Of a DNA stretch of 64,000 nucleotides, positions 1 through 9,748 are shown one piece after another. The notes beneath the pieces were generated by a model. That model saw nothing but the letters and a program-made list of their open reading frames with translations. It did no database searches and had not been told where the DNA came from. The position numbers and the translations under genes were made by a program. The DNA lies in assembly GCF_029255125.1 (NCBI RefSeq), contig NZ_JAPUVR010000100.1, positions 248,001 to 312,000 of the forward strand, written 5' to 3'. Position 1 is the stretch's first letter. Each line of letters begins with the position of its first letter. The stretch comes from Accumulibacter sp. (GTDB lineage Bacteria > Pseudomonadota > Gammaproteobacteria > Burkholderiales > Rhodocyclaceae).

Positions 1-3000
1 CATGAACGCCTGCATGCCCTCCTGCCCGGCGCATTCGTCGATGTAGTTCTGCCGCGCCGCTGCTGCCGCAGCAAAAACCGCTTCGCGCCGGTCGGCGGCT
101 TCCTTGGCCGAGAGTCTGCGCAGCGCGACCAAGGGCGAATATTCGGCGAGCAAGGCTTTCTCGTTCCACTCGACCTTGATCCACGGCGGGTTGCCGAGAA
201 TCAGGTCGAAGCCGGCGCGCTCCTGGAACAGGTCGGCGAACTCCAGTTCCCAGTGGAAGAAGCGTTGCGTTCCGGCGATGGTGGCGGCGCGCTTCAGGCG
301 CGGGTTGGTTTCCAGCAGAACATCGAGATTGACGTAGCCGTGCCGGTCGCGCTCGACGGTGAAGTCGAGCGTCAGTTGCGGCAGGGTTTCAGGAAAAAGA
401 TCGGTCGGGTTCGTGCACGGCAGGCGGGCGTTGCCGAGCACCAGCGTTTCCAGGTCGAACCACCATTCCTCGCGCGTCGGCAGGTCTTCCGCGCCGGTCA
501 CCGGCCAGAACCACAGCGCGCACCAGTAATCCATCACCAGCTTCAGCCGGCGATACGGCGAGGCGTTGCGTACCCGCTCCGAGAGCATTTCGCGGGCGTA
601 GATGGCGTCCTTCTCCCGGGTCGACGTCGGCGCGCGGTTGGCCGCCGGATCGGGCCAGACGTGCAGTTCGTCGGCGGTGGCGCGGCGCACGCGCGCCAGT
701 TCTGCCGCGTGCAGTTGCCAGAGCGCTTCGACGCCCTCGGCCAGCGCTTCGGCGCGGACGATTTCCGCACGTTCCAGCGGCCTGATGAATGCCTTGCGCC
801 AGGTGCGGATGCGCTCGAAGCGTTGCGGCTCGAGCGCCCTGACGACCTTGTCGCTGACGCTGACCATGCCGTCGGCCGGCAAGAGGAAATGCCAGATCTG
901 GCCAGCCCGGCGAGCGTCGGCGCTGGCGAGACGACTGGGCACGGCAGCGCGCCAGTCGCGCTCGGGCCGGCCGCCTTCGCCCTTGCCCGGCGAAAGCTGG
1001 GCCGTGGTGAACACCTCGCGCCGGCAGCCGACGAGCGAATTGCCGTTGAAGAGCTGCAGGCCGAACCAGGGAACGTGCGCGCCCTTGAAGATGGCGTTGA
1101 GCCACAGCGACACTTCGGCCAGTTCGACCGCCACCGGGTTGAGGTCGACGCCGAAGACGTTGTTGTCGGCGATGTACATCTTCACGCGCTGCTTTTCCTC
1201 GGCGCGCCGGTCGTGCGCAATGGTCTCGCCGACCTCCTTTTCCTTGCGCCGCAGGTAGGCTTCGGCCAACTGGTCGATCGCTTCGTTGAGGAAAGCGGCG
1301 CTGCCCATCGCCGGCTCACAGACGGTCAGGCGCAGGATGTCGTCGGCGCTGGCGCAGTGTGCAAGCAGCGCGTGCACGGCATGCTCGACCAGGCAGCGCG
1401 TGAGCACTTCCGGGGTGTAGTAGGAGGCGCTTTTCTCGCGTTCGCGCCCGGCCAGACGATAGAGGAAAGTGCCCTTGCCGTACCTGCGCGGCTCGCCGCC
1501 GAACAGCGTTTCCGCCGGGGTGTACTGCGCGATGTCGGCAGCCGGAACGAACCAGGCCGGATCGAGCGGGTTGCAGGCTTCCTTCTTCGCCTTGTCGCGC
1601 ACGAACGGCGTGTCGTCGCCTTCGTCGGCGAACGCGTCGCTGTCGTCGATCTGCGCCGCGTCGTCTCCCCGGTCGTCCTCTTCGTCGTCGCCCTGCGCTT
1701 CGCTCTTGTCCTGCCTGCGATCCGGATCGGGCCGGACTTCGTACAGGTCGGTTTCGGCAAAGAAGCCGCGGAAGGAGAGCAGCGCCTCGTAAACGGCGCC
1801 CAACTGGTTGATTCCCAGGGTGCCGTAGCTGATCCTGCCGCGCCGCTTGCCGCCCTCGCGCGAGAGCGACATCAGCCTGATCACCCGTTGCAGCACGCGG
1901 TTGCGCAGGCGCACCGAGTTCAGGATCGGTGTCGCCTCGGGATCGAACAGGTGACCTTGCAGCGGCGGCAGCAGAAAACCCGTGTTGTCGGACATGCCGG
2001 CGGGCAGCGCCTGCTGAGATTCCTCGCTTGCCGCCGGGAAGCCTTCCCAGATCAGCTTGAAGAGCAGCTTGAGACTTTCGTGCAGGTAGCTGCCGTCGAG
2101 CGCTGCAGGTGTCGAGAGCGGAACCTGCTCGAGATCGCGCAGGTGCTCCAGGCTGTAGCCCTGGCGGTAGGCGTCGGCAGCGACCGGGGCGTAGCCGAGC
2201 TCGGGACGCGCTTCGAGATAGAAGACGAAGAGCAGGCGATACATGAAGCGCAGGCACTCGCGCGAGAGTTGCTGCGCGAGGTCGATGTCGTTGCGCTCGA
2301 ACACCTTCTCCTTGGCAACCTCGCGCTTGTGGCGGATGGCTTCGTTGGCGATCAGCTCGATCGCTTCGCGCAGCGCGTACTTCAGGTCGCCGGAGACTTC
2401 GAAGGCGTGGCGGTGCGAACGGTCGGTCAAGCTGTCGAGCAGCGCGATCCCGTCAGCGGGCAGCACCGATGCGCGCCCGGCGAGCGCGGCAAACGCGCGC
2501 AGGAGCTTGTCGTCGCGCGTGGCGAACAGTTCCGGCAGCGTGAAGCGCAGGTGCGCCTTGCGGCCCCACTTGTCGCGGTCGATCAGCAACCACTGTTCGT
2601 GGTGCACCAACAGAACCCAGCGCGCTGGCCGGCTGTCGGCGAACACTTGCTTGACCAGCGCCTCTTCCCAGCTTGGGCCCGCCTTGGGCAAGAGCTCACA
2701 AGCACCGTCGAGCAGCCTGGGGGCAAGGTTCAGGGCCGCGTGTTCTTCATCGCCAGGCGCGGCGAGCGCCGGCAGGACGACCAGTTCCGGGCTGCTCCGC
2801 GCGTTGCGCACGATCGCCAGCGCGGGTATCGCCAGTTCGTCGAGCGCCAGAGTTTCGGGGGCGAGGGCGTAGCCGAGCGCGCTCAGGATCGGCTCGACCA
2901 GATCATTCAAACGGGCGACGCGACCGGGCAGGGATTTCTCGCGCAGGAATTTCTCGTGCTGCCGGTAATAGCCGGCAATCGCCGCACGCAAACGCCCGGG

Positions 3001-3129
3001 CGGGCTGGCTGCGCCTTCCGCATGCCAGCGCTCGAAGAGCGCCTTCAGATCGCGTTCGACGATCTCGTCGAGGTAGTGCTGGCTGTAGAACTCGTTGACG
3101 TTTTCCAGTCCCGGGGCGGTGAAACTCAT
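1..3129 (-). CDS. drmMI: DISARM-type N6-adenine DNA methyltransferase (DrmMI-like), 3' end beyond window
   Basis: This is a 1043-codon partial gene open to the left edge, so its C-terminus is missing. It is predicted to methylate adenine in DNA, marking host DNA in a defence system. Visible motifs are a YYTPE segment just before motif I, an unusual motif I CEPAMGSAAF near residue 604, a following GVDLNPVAVELAEVSLWLN segment, and the catalytic NPPW at about residues 980-983. The N-terminal 550 residues look like the helical region found in large Eco57I/PglX-type methylases. Its ATG overlaps the TGA of the upstream helicase (ATGA), implying translational coupling. Class 1 DISARM places an SNF2 helicase (DrmD) beside this methylase (DrmMI). 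The call as DISARM rather than a type IIG or BREX enzyme is inference, because drmA, drmB and drmC would lie outside the window. Confidence 0.75.
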   Translation of the reverse strand, partial: MSFTAPGLENVNEFYSQHYLDEIVERDLKALFERWHAEGAASPPGRLRAAIAGYYRQHEKFLREKSLPGRVARLNDLVEPILSALGYALAPETLALDELAIPALAIVRNARSSPELVVLPALAAPGDEEHAALNLAPRLLDGACELLPKAGPSWEEALVKQVFADSRPARWVLLVHHEQWLLIDRDKWGRKAHLRFTLPELFATRDDKLLRAFAALAGRASVLPADGIALLDSLTDRSHRHAFEVSGDLKYALREAIELIANEAIRHKREVAKEKVFERNDIDLAQQLSRECLRFMYRLLFVFYLEARPELGYAPVAADAYRQGYSLEHLRDLEQVPLSTPAALDGSYLHESLKLLFKLIWEGFPAASEESQQALPAGMSDNTGFLLPPLQGHLFDPEATPILNSVRLRNRVLQRVIRLMSLSREGGKRRGRISYGTLGINQLGAVYEALLSFRGFFAETDLYEVRPDPDRRQDKSEAQGDDEEDDRGDDAAQIDDSDAFADEGDDTPFVRDKAKKEACNPLDPAWFVPAADIAQYTPAETLFGGEPRRYGKGTFLYRLAGREREKSASYYTPEVLTRCLVEHAVHALLAHCASADDILRLTVCEPAMGSAAFLNEAIDQLAEAYLRRKEKEVGETIAHDRRAEEKQRVKMYIADNNVFGVDLNPVAVELAEVSLWLNAIFKGAHVPWFGLQLFNGNSLVGCRREVFTTAQLSPGKGEGGRPERDWRAAVPSRLASADARRAGQIWHFLLPADGMVSVSDKVVRALEPQRFERIRTWRKAFIRPLERAEIVRAEALAEGVEALWQLHAAELARVRRATADELHVWPDPAANRAPTSTREKDAIYAREMLSERVRNASPYRRLKLVMDYWCALWFWPVTGAEDLPTREEWWFDLETLVLGNARLPCTNPTDLFPETLPQLTLDFTVERDRHGYVNLDVLLETNPRLKRAATIAGTQRFFHWELEFADLFQERAGFDLILGNPPWIKVEWNEKALLAEYSPLVALRRLSAKEAADRREAVFAAAAAARQNYIDECAGQEGMQAFM

Positions 3130-6029
3130 GGCGCCGATCCTCCCGCGACGAGCAGTGCCAGCACGGTGAACTGCGCGCGCTCATCAAGCTTCAGCGTCTG
3201 TCGGGCCCATTCCTGATACTGCGCGAAGAGGTCGTCGGTATGGGCTGCGCGTTTCATTCTGTGGCTTTGTGCCAGGCCACCTGGCGTCTGGGCAAAATCG
3301 AACTCGATCTGGGTGAGATGGCGCTGGCGCAATGTGCGCAGGCGGTCCAGCTCGCTGCTCAGCCTTGCGCCGTGCGCGGCATCGAAGGCGCGTTTCTTTT
3401 CCCGCAGGACCTTGGCCGCTTCGTCCAGCGCCGGCGCAAGGCGGCGCTGCCAATCGGGGACGGCGATCGGCACGCCATCGTTGATCAGCTCGCTGCGGCC
3501 GAGACCGGTGCGCGCCAGGACGTCGTCCAGCGACAAGGTCGCGATGGCGGCGCCATCGGCATCGAGATGCACGCCTAGCCATTCGGCGAGGACCGACTGG
3601 CCGCGCCGGTTCGGAATCTGCCCGGTGACGAGGACGATCGCTTCGCCAGCGGCCAATCCGCGCGCCACTTTGAGCACCGGCGCCTTCTGGCGCCCGAAGA
3701 GCGCGAGCATCTTGTAGTCGAGCCACTGCAGGAGCGGATGAATCGGCCAGAGATACTGGATGGCCGGCCATTCCTGCGTGTCGCGCGCGTGCCGGAGGGC
3801 ACGATCGATTTCTTCCCTGGCCGACGACAGGGCGAAGACGTTGTCGCTCGGCCACATCTCCGGCGCCAGCTCGCGCTCGAGCAGCATCGCCAGATCGGCA
3901 TTCGGCTGCAGGGCGAGCGAACGCTTCGCCTCGTCGCAGCGGGGCAATGCCTGTTCACGCGGATTCAGTCGGTGCAAGCACTCCAGGCCGGCGCGGGCGT
4001 AGGCGAAGTCATCGGCGAACAGGGATGGCAGGCTGCCGACCGGGGCCGCCGACCGGTCGGCGGCGTGCGCAGGCTCGGCGGTCGTCGCGTCAATCGGCGG
4101 CGCTTGCTCGAAAAGTTCGTCCAGCAACGCGAAACCGTTCTTGCCGGTGCCGTCCAGCCAGGCCGAGAAAGCCTCCGGGCGCGTCGCTTGCTCGATCGTT
4201 TCGGCGACCTTCTCGACCTCGAGATCTTCGTCGTAAAGGCCCATGAAGCTGGAGGGGTCGCCGATGTTGCGCGCTGCCTCGGCGTCCTTGTCGATCAGGA
4301 TCTCGAGGATGCGCAGGTCGCCGCGGATCTTCTCGTCCGCCGCTTCGGTCATGCAGTAGGCCAGGCGCGGCGTCCGGGTCTGCCCGTAGCGGTCGACACG
4401 GCCGTTGCGCTGCTGGAAAACCATCAGCGACCAGGGAATGTCGAAATGCACCAGGCGATGCGCGCAGTAATGCAGATTGAGTCCTTCGGAGGCGACATCC
4501 GAGGCGATCAGCAGGCGCAGCGGTGACAGGGTCTTGCCAAAATCCTCGACAATCTTCTGCAGGTCGCCGTCCGCCAACTGGCCGTGCAGGATGGCGACCG
4601 CACTCGCCGGCAGGCCGAGTGCGCGGGGCAGGTGTTGATGCAGGAAGTTCAGCGTTTCGAGGCGTTCGGTGAATACCACCAGGCGATCGTCGGCGGTCTT
4701 GCCATCCCATCGCCAGCGATGCTCAGCCGCTGCCGTCGCGCCGCGCAGTTGCCGAACAAGCTCGTTGAACTTGGAAAACTGCTCGGGACCGATGGCGGCC
4801 ACCGCCGCGCGCAGCGCTTGCAGTGGCGCCAGATCGGGGTGCGCGGCGTCCTTGCCGCGCGTGCGTCGCAAGCGCTCGTCCAGGGTATCGAGACACGCTG
4901 CCGGCGACGAGAAGAGGGATTTCTCCAGGGTGGTGCGAAACAGCATGCTGCCTTCACGTGCTCCTTCGTCGGACTTGAGTCGGAGCAAGCGCAGCGCGTC
5001 GAAGGCGGCGTTCTCAGCCGGCGTCGCCTGCGCGGCAAACTTGCAGACCTCCCGCTCGGGGAATTCGCGGCGAATCTGCTCGCGGACATCGCGCTTGAAG
5101 CGACGCACGAACAGATGCTCGACATCGTGTCGGGTGTAGTCAGCCCCCGCCGGCAAGACCGTTGGATCGAGCATGCGCACCAGGCTGGCGAAGCTTTCGC
5201 GCTTGCCGTTGTGCGGCGTCGCGGTGAGCAGCAGCAACGCGTCCGATCGTCGCGCGAGCAGGTCGGCCAGGCGGTTGCTCTGCGTGCGATTGCCCTTGAA
5301 GCTCACGTTGTGCGCTTCGTCGATGATGATGATGTCCCACCAGGCGTTTTCCAGATGGTGCCGGTACTCTCCGTCGCGCTTCAGCGTGTCGACCGAAATG
5401 ATCGTTCGGTCCAGATATTGGAAGGGGTTGTGGTTGGCAGGAATGCGCCGCCGGATACGCTGGATGCCGTCCGCATCCAGCCGCGTCAGCGAGATGGCGA
5501 AACGGCTCCAGAACTCCTGCTGGAACTGCCGCATCATCGCGCGCGTGGTCACCACCAGGATGCGCCGTCCCTTGCCGCGCCGGATCAGCTCCGCGGTCAG
5601 GATGCCGGCTTCCAGCGTCTTGCCCAGGCCGACGGTGTCGGCGATCAGCAGACGCGGGCGCAACTGCTGGAGAACGCGATGCGCCGGATCAAGTTGAAAC
5701 GGCAGCGCGTCCATCACCGCCCGATGCCCGAGCACCAGCTCGTCGGTGGCGGGCACGGTCTGCCGTAAGCGCGCTTCCAGATAAAGCAGCGAAGCCGTGA
5801 AACCCGGCGATGGATCAGCCACCAGCTCGGTTTCGCGCGGGTCGATGGTCTCGATGCGATCGAGCAGAGTCAGAAAAACGGCCTCCCGATTGCGCACCAG
5901 CTCCGATACGCCGATGCAACGCACCTGATGGCCACCGGCAGTGCACTGGTCGGTATTGCGCACCAGCCACTCCTCATCGCGCACCAGGACGCGGGCGCCG
6001 GGTGGAGGAAGGGATTCGGCAGTCGTCAT
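3126..6029 (-). CDS. drmD: SNF2-family DEAD/DEAH helicase, DrmD-like (class 1 DISARM)
   Basis: This 967-residue cytoplasmic ATP-dependent translocase is the probable motor of an anti-phage system. A short N-terminal domain contains GARVLVRDEEWLVR (residues 11-24). Helicase domain 1 has Walker A DTVGLGKT (131-138), DEAH (237-240) and TATPHNG (269-275). Domain 2 carries the SNF2 motifs ASDVASEGLNL and QQRNGRVDRYGQ. The size and the single N-terminal domain fit DrmD better than RapA. The ATG at 6029 is preceded by AGGAG at about 12 bp. The stop codon overlaps the methylase ATG, so the two are made as a unit. It could alternatively belong to an unnamed helicase-methylase defence pair; DISARM assignment depends on genes left of position 1. 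Confidence 0.78.
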   Translation of the reverse strand: MTTAESLPPPGARVLVRDEEWLVRNTDQCTAGGHQVRCIGVSELVRNREAVFLTLLDRIETIDPRETELVADPSPGFTASLLYLEARLRQTVPATDELVLGHRAVMDALPFQLDPAHRVLQQLRPRLLIADTVGLGKTLEAGILTAELIRRGKGRRILVVTTRAMMRQFQQEFWSRFAISLTRLDADGIQRIRRRIPANHNPFQYLDRTIISVDTLKRDGEYRHHLENAWWDIIIIDEAHNVSFKGNRTQSNRLADLLARRSDALLLLTATPHNGKRESFASLVRMLDPTVLPAGADYTRHDVEHLFVRRFKRDVREQIRREFPEREVCKFAAQATPAENAAFDALRLLRLKSDEGAREGSMLFRTTLEKSLFSSPAACLDTLDERLRRTRGKDAAHPDLAPLQALRAAVAAIGPEQFSKFNELVRQLRGATAAAEHRWRWDGKTADDRLVVFTERLETLNFLHQHLPRALGLPASAVAILHGQLADGDLQKIVEDFGKTLSPLRLLIASDVASEGLNLHYCAHRLVHFDIPWSLMVFQQRNGRVDRYGQTRTPRLAYCMTEAADEKIRGDLRILEILIDKDAEAARNIGDPSSFMGLYDEDLEVEKVAETIEQATRPEAFSAWLDGTGKNGFALLDELFEQAPPIDATTAEPAHAADRSAAPVGSLPSLFADDFAYARAGLECLHRLNPREQALPRCDEAKRSLALQPNADLAMLLERELAPEMWPSDNVFALSSAREEIDRALRHARDTQEWPAIQYLWPIHPLLQWLDYKMLALFGRQKAPVLKVARGLAAGEAIVLVTGQIPNRRGQSVLAEWLGVHLDADGAAIATLSLDDVLARTGLGRSELINDGVPIAVPDWQRRLAPALDEAAKVLREKKRAFDAAHGARLSSELDRLRTLRQRHLTQIEFDFAQTPGGLAQSHRMKRAAHTDDLFAQYQEWARQTLKLDERAQFTVLALLVAGGSAP

Positions 6030-6887
6030 CGATTCAAGGGTCTCCTGCTTGGAGAAATGATGCAGACTTGCTTGTGCAAACCTACACCGCAGCGCTTGCG
6101 CCCCCGCGCGAGCGCCGCAGGCTGCGCCAGCGTCCTGCGCGACCAGGGCTCGTCCGGCCGGGTGCTCGCCAGGTAGGCAGCCTCTCCCGCGTGTCGTTCA
6201 CCCAGGCGAGCGGACCGATCGCACACAGACGCGCGTCTTCGAGCAACGCCTGCAGCGTGGCGTGGCGCGGCGCCCGATTCACGCGCTCCCGCTGCCGCGC
6301 GGGCGACGCGCCACGCTTTCTACCGAAAGGCGAACGGATGAATCGCATTGTAGACGGCGTTGTCGTCGATTGGGCAAGCACATATGCCGCGTCGCCGGCG
6401 AAGGCGCTGCGCGGCGGCGACGGCAAGCCTCGACGCCAAGCCAAAACCTCGCGCGGGTTTCCGATCTCGCCGATCAGCCGCGTCAGGCGCATCTCGCACG
6501 GGCCGGCGCGTACCGACTGCCGTGCGCCGCTCGGCTGGGGTCGCTCATGGCGTGGCGGTTACGCTCCGCCGCACGCAGGGACTCGTCGTCCCGAGCGACT
6601 CCGCGCCGTGACGCAAGGGAAGTCGAGCGCCGTAGTCGGCCGGCAGAACCAGTGCCTCAGCAAGGATTCCGCATCGTCGACTGTCCGTCGTCGCCGCTGA
6701 GCGAGGCAGGCGTAACAGATCTCTTCCCGGCCAGCGCCGACGGCTGGAGCGGTATTCACGACGGCATCATCGCCCGAAGCATGCGGTGGAGCGATGCGGC
6801 AAGCCACGAGCCGCTGGCCGCCTTGCGGAATCTCCTGGCGCAGGGAGCTCTGGCAGAGCACAGGACCGGAGGCGGGTTCCGATACTC
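6030..6887. other. gene-poor stretch of about 860 bp between the helicase and the SH3 gene
   Basis: I find no supported gene here. Several open frames of 80-300 codons exist on both strands, but they are arginine/alanine-rich GC artefacts without a recognisable domain or a good ribosome binding site. An ATG-initiated frame at 6338 on the plus strand begins in a protein-like way (MNRIVDGVVVDWAS) and then becomes low-complexity, so it may be a remnant. The promoter of the drmD-like gene must lie in the left part of this interval, but I could not pick out convincing -35/-10 elements. Confidence 0.4.
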
Positions 6888-8594
6888 TCAGCATCCACAG
6901 CCATAGCTGAACGTATCGTGACCGAGCACCTTCCAAGCGCCGTTGATGTTGGCGAGTACAAGACGGTACCAGCGATCGTCTGTTTTGGTTGGTCCGACGA
7001 GATGCCCTGGCCCATTTCCTTCCCCTTCCCATACGGAAATATCGGGAATCCCGTCCCTATCCAGATCGTAGTTCAAATAGGAGCCGCGCACAAAGCCCGT
7101 GTCATCGCGTTTCAGCTTGATCGGGACCTCGTTGAGAATGGCCGGGCCGGTTGGCAATTCGATGTCCGTATAAAAGGCAAAAAGGCTTCCCGCGGGATTG
7201 CGTTTTCGACTTTTTCGCTGGTGGTCAGCGCGGTATTCTTCGTTGACATCGACGCGCAAATAGCGCCAGACGCCGGGATCGGCGTCACCGAATTCAAACC
7301 CCGCAATCCAGTCAGAGCAATGGGGTTCATCGATGTCATGCCACAGGGTTCGGGTTTTGCGAATAAAGCTTTTTTCTACCCGCAGTCGACCGTCTCGAAA
7401 TAACTGCACGCGCTGTAGTGGCCGTACGAGGACCTGAGTGTGCCTCAAGATGTCGTATAGCCCCGGTGTACTGCCATCCTCATCGCCAGCTTTGGGAGTC
7501 GGGCGCGGAGTGACCAATTGCCGGAAAACGATGCCAAATCTGCCGCTGGCCTGCTCGGCGGTAGCGTTGGGGGGCGCAAGTTCTGCTTCGTTGCGGAACA
7601 ACGACGGGCGCACAATGGGAAAATCCAGCTCGCGAATGAGACGAACGACGCGTGCTGCGCCACCATCGGCAGTAATTGCGTCGTGCAGTGGCCCCCAAAG
7701 ACCGATCGCTGTTTGTAGATTCGTGGCAGCGCTCTCGGTCCGCCATTCTCGCTGGGAAATTTCCTTCGGCACATTCTTCCCAGTTGCCCGCAAGCGTCGC
7801 GCTTCTCCGCTCAAATTCAGATCTTGCGCTGCCTGACGCTTGAGCGATGACCAGGCCGCGTAGGGCTCCGGCTTGCGGCCATTGATCCCCAGCGCCAGGT
7901 GGGCCTTCATACGTTCCAGCACCTCGTTACGCGGCCAAGACCCCCGCGGCAGAATGTTCAGGTGCTCGGCATACTGCTGCAAGGCGTCCCAACTGGGCTC
8001 CAGCCAAAACGCGCGCTCGATATCGTCACCAGATGGCGGCGCTTCCCCACTTCTTCGGTAGCCGCGGACATGCGCCAGAACCACCGGAGTCGGTGCCAGA
8101 TAACGGCAAGCGACGTAACCGCTCGGGCCATTTGCCGGTTGGACTTCGCAGTAGCCACTCCCCGGGGCTTCGCGCGAGAGCTTGACGATCGCGTTCAGCC
8201 CCAACCGATCAAGGATGGGGGCGTCCTGCCGCGGTGCCTCGCGTAGAGTCACCGCATTTCCGCTCACCCAGCGTTGCGCGGCATCGGCCCCATCCGCACC
8301 GGCCTTCGGGCGCGCAACACGATCGGTGCTCAGGTGCTGACAAGCCACATAGCCATATTGTCCGTCGCCTTCGATGTAACAGAATCCTTCGCGAGGCGCC
8401 ATCTTGAGGATCACTTCCGTGCCGCGGGATAGCTTTCCCAGAACCCTTTGCTCCGGGCCCGGCCCCGCTCGCACGCGTAGATCGTCTACCCGCACCCAAA
8501 GAGAAGACTGAGCAGAAGACCCCGCCTGATTGGCCAGCGATGGCAGGACAGGAAAGATGAGGGCGGCAGCGGCGACAAGATCTGATCTTTTCAT
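6888..8594 (-). CDS. secreted protein with two N-terminal SH3b domains
   Basis: The protein is 568 residues from the ATG at 8594, which has AGGAG 6-7 bp upstream; a longer frame to 8636 lacks a site. Residues 1-21 form a signal peptide ending near SLANQA. Two bacterial SH3 domains follow, at about 33-92 and 106-170, each with the VRAGPG/LREAP-type start and a conserved GYVAC ending. The remaining 390 residues are not recognised. Near the C-terminus a DLDRDGIPDISVWEG segment resembles a calcium-binding Asp-rich loop, and the protein ends YGCGC. SH3b repeats usually bind peptidoglycan or protein ligands, so a periplasmic or cell-surface role is likely. It shares strand with the helicase/methylase pair but is 858 bp away, so membership in that system is not supported. 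Confidence 0.7.
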   Translation of the reverse strand: MKRSDLVAAAALIFPVLPSLANQAGSSAQSSLWVRVDDLRVRAGPGPEQRVLGKLSRGTEVILKMAPREGFCYIEGDGQYGYVACQHLSTDRVARPKAGADGADAAQRWVSGNAVTLREAPRQDAPILDRLGLNAIVKLSREAPGSGYCEVQPANGPSGYVACRYLAPTPVVLAHVRGYRRSGEAPPSGDDIERAFWLEPSWDALQQYAEHLNILPRGSWPRNEVLERMKAHLALGINGRKPEPYAAWSSLKRQAAQDLNLSGEARRLRATGKNVPKEISQREWRTESAATNLQTAIGLWGPLHDAITADGGAARVVRLIRELDFPIVRPSLFRNEAELAPPNATAEQASGRFGIVFRQLVTPRPTPKAGDEDGSTPGLYDILRHTQVLVRPLQRVQLFRDGRLRVEKSFIRKTRTLWHDIDEPHCSDWIAGFEFGDADPGVWRYLRVDVNEEYRADHQRKSRKRNPAGSLFAFYTDIELPTGPAILNEVPIKLKRDDTGFVRGSYLNYDLDRDGIPDISVWEGEGNGPGHLVGPTKTDDRWYRLVLANINGAWKVLGHDTFSYGCGC

Positions 8595-9632
8595 GTTCAC
8601 TCCTGAAGGTCTTGCTCTGCTACAAAGCTGACGCAATATATCAATTTAGCGGATCTTTGCGTTGGGCGATCGCTCCGCCGGCTTGCCGCTCCGCCACAGG
8701 CAGCAGGCACGACAGTCGCGGGCTCATGTCGTTCTCTTTTCCTCCTGGCGCGCGCATCTGGCGGAACAAGCGCCGAACTGAAAAAAAGTATCCTTATGCC
8801 ATATTCGTAACCGCCAACCGGTACGCCAACATGGTCATGACCCCCCTCGCCGGGCCATATTTCCCGAGGAAGCGATTCCAGATCGAGACTGTTCGCGCGG
8901 GCCAGGAAGCCGCGAGGGTAGGCGTTCCTGTTCCATTTATTCTATGGATTGACGTTCTCGCCGAACCTGTGTTGTCGCGCACTCTGATTTACTTTTCGGC
9001 GGCCATTCTCGGTGACTCTTGCTGAGCCAAAGGCTGCACGGGATCTGCCCGGAATTCGCGAATCAGCGCCGCCAGAGGAGTTGCCTCGGACCTTGCGTCG
9101 AGCAGCGCTAACGCGTCCGGCTGGGCGCCGTGAGTCAGCGAGCGATAGCGATAGAGCGTATCCAGCTCGCCGTCCAGGCCATCAAAAGCGCAACCCGCCA
9201 ACTGGGCGACAGCCCAAGGCTGGATTTCGTCCGTCGTCCGGTGCTTCACCCGCACGTGGCGGCTGCGCCCGCGTATCTCGATACCCGGTCGGGTGAGTAG
9301 CACTCGGTGACGATAGATCCTTTTCTGGGGTGTCGCCGACCAGGAACACGCCGTTTTCACCGCTGGCGACCGCAGCACACGGCAGAACGAGCGCTGAAGC
9401 GTGGTCTCCGGGCGCTCTCCGTCTTTCCGGTGATCGACCGGGCGTACAAGACGGTGGTGCGGCGGAGGCGCACAATCCGCACGGCCTTGTCCCACGCGTG
9501 AATACGGTTTTGAAGCATGTCTTTAAAGCGTGTGTTTCCGGATCTGGGGTGAACCACCGATGTTGCGCTCGGCCCTGTAATGACCGTCGCTGTTTGAGGG
9601 GAAACAGGGGTGTTTCGTCTCGGGGTATTCAA

Positions 9633-9703
9633 GAAGCACTGGGGCGGGGTCAAGGGCGGGCGAAGCCCGGCAAAGCGAACCCTTGACCCCGCCCCAGTGC
9701 TTC
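9633..9703. repeat. inverted repeat with perfect 24-bp arms and nested hairpin
   Basis: Arms at 9633-9656 and 9680-9703 are perfectly complementary over 24 bp and G+C rich (GGGGCGGGGTCAAGGG core). The 23-nt loop contains its own 5-bp stem, CGGGC-GAA-GCCCG, at 9657-9669. There is no T-run, so it is not a typical intrinsic terminator. The form resembles REP/BIME-like or miniature mobile palindromes. Whether it recurs in the genome cannot be seen from this window. Confidence 0.85.
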
Positions 9704-9722
9704 ATACGCTGCGCCGGCAGGC

Positions 9723-9748
9723 CGAATGCGGCAATATTGCCGCATTCG
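9723..9748. repeat. perfect 26-bp palindrome centred on AATATT
   Basis: Every one of the 13 base pairs on each side of the centre (between 9735 and 9736) is complementary, and pairing resumes at 9721/9750 after one mismatch. A loop-less palindrome of this length could be a site for a dimeric DNA-binding protein or the end of a mobile element. It lies 20 bp from the larger hairpin. The downstream end of the flavocytochrome gene is at 9912, about 160 bp away. Confidence 0.85.

Noticed and set aside
253-3216. 987-codon open frame on the plus strand
   Set aside because: It is the mirror of the methylase reading frame. The minus strand carries the methylase motifs; the plus translation is Arg/Ala-rich with no domain.
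8612-9025. 137-codon plus frame upstream of the inverted repeats
   Set aside because: No ribosome site, no recognisable domain, and its start overlaps the leader of the SH3 gene on the other strand.
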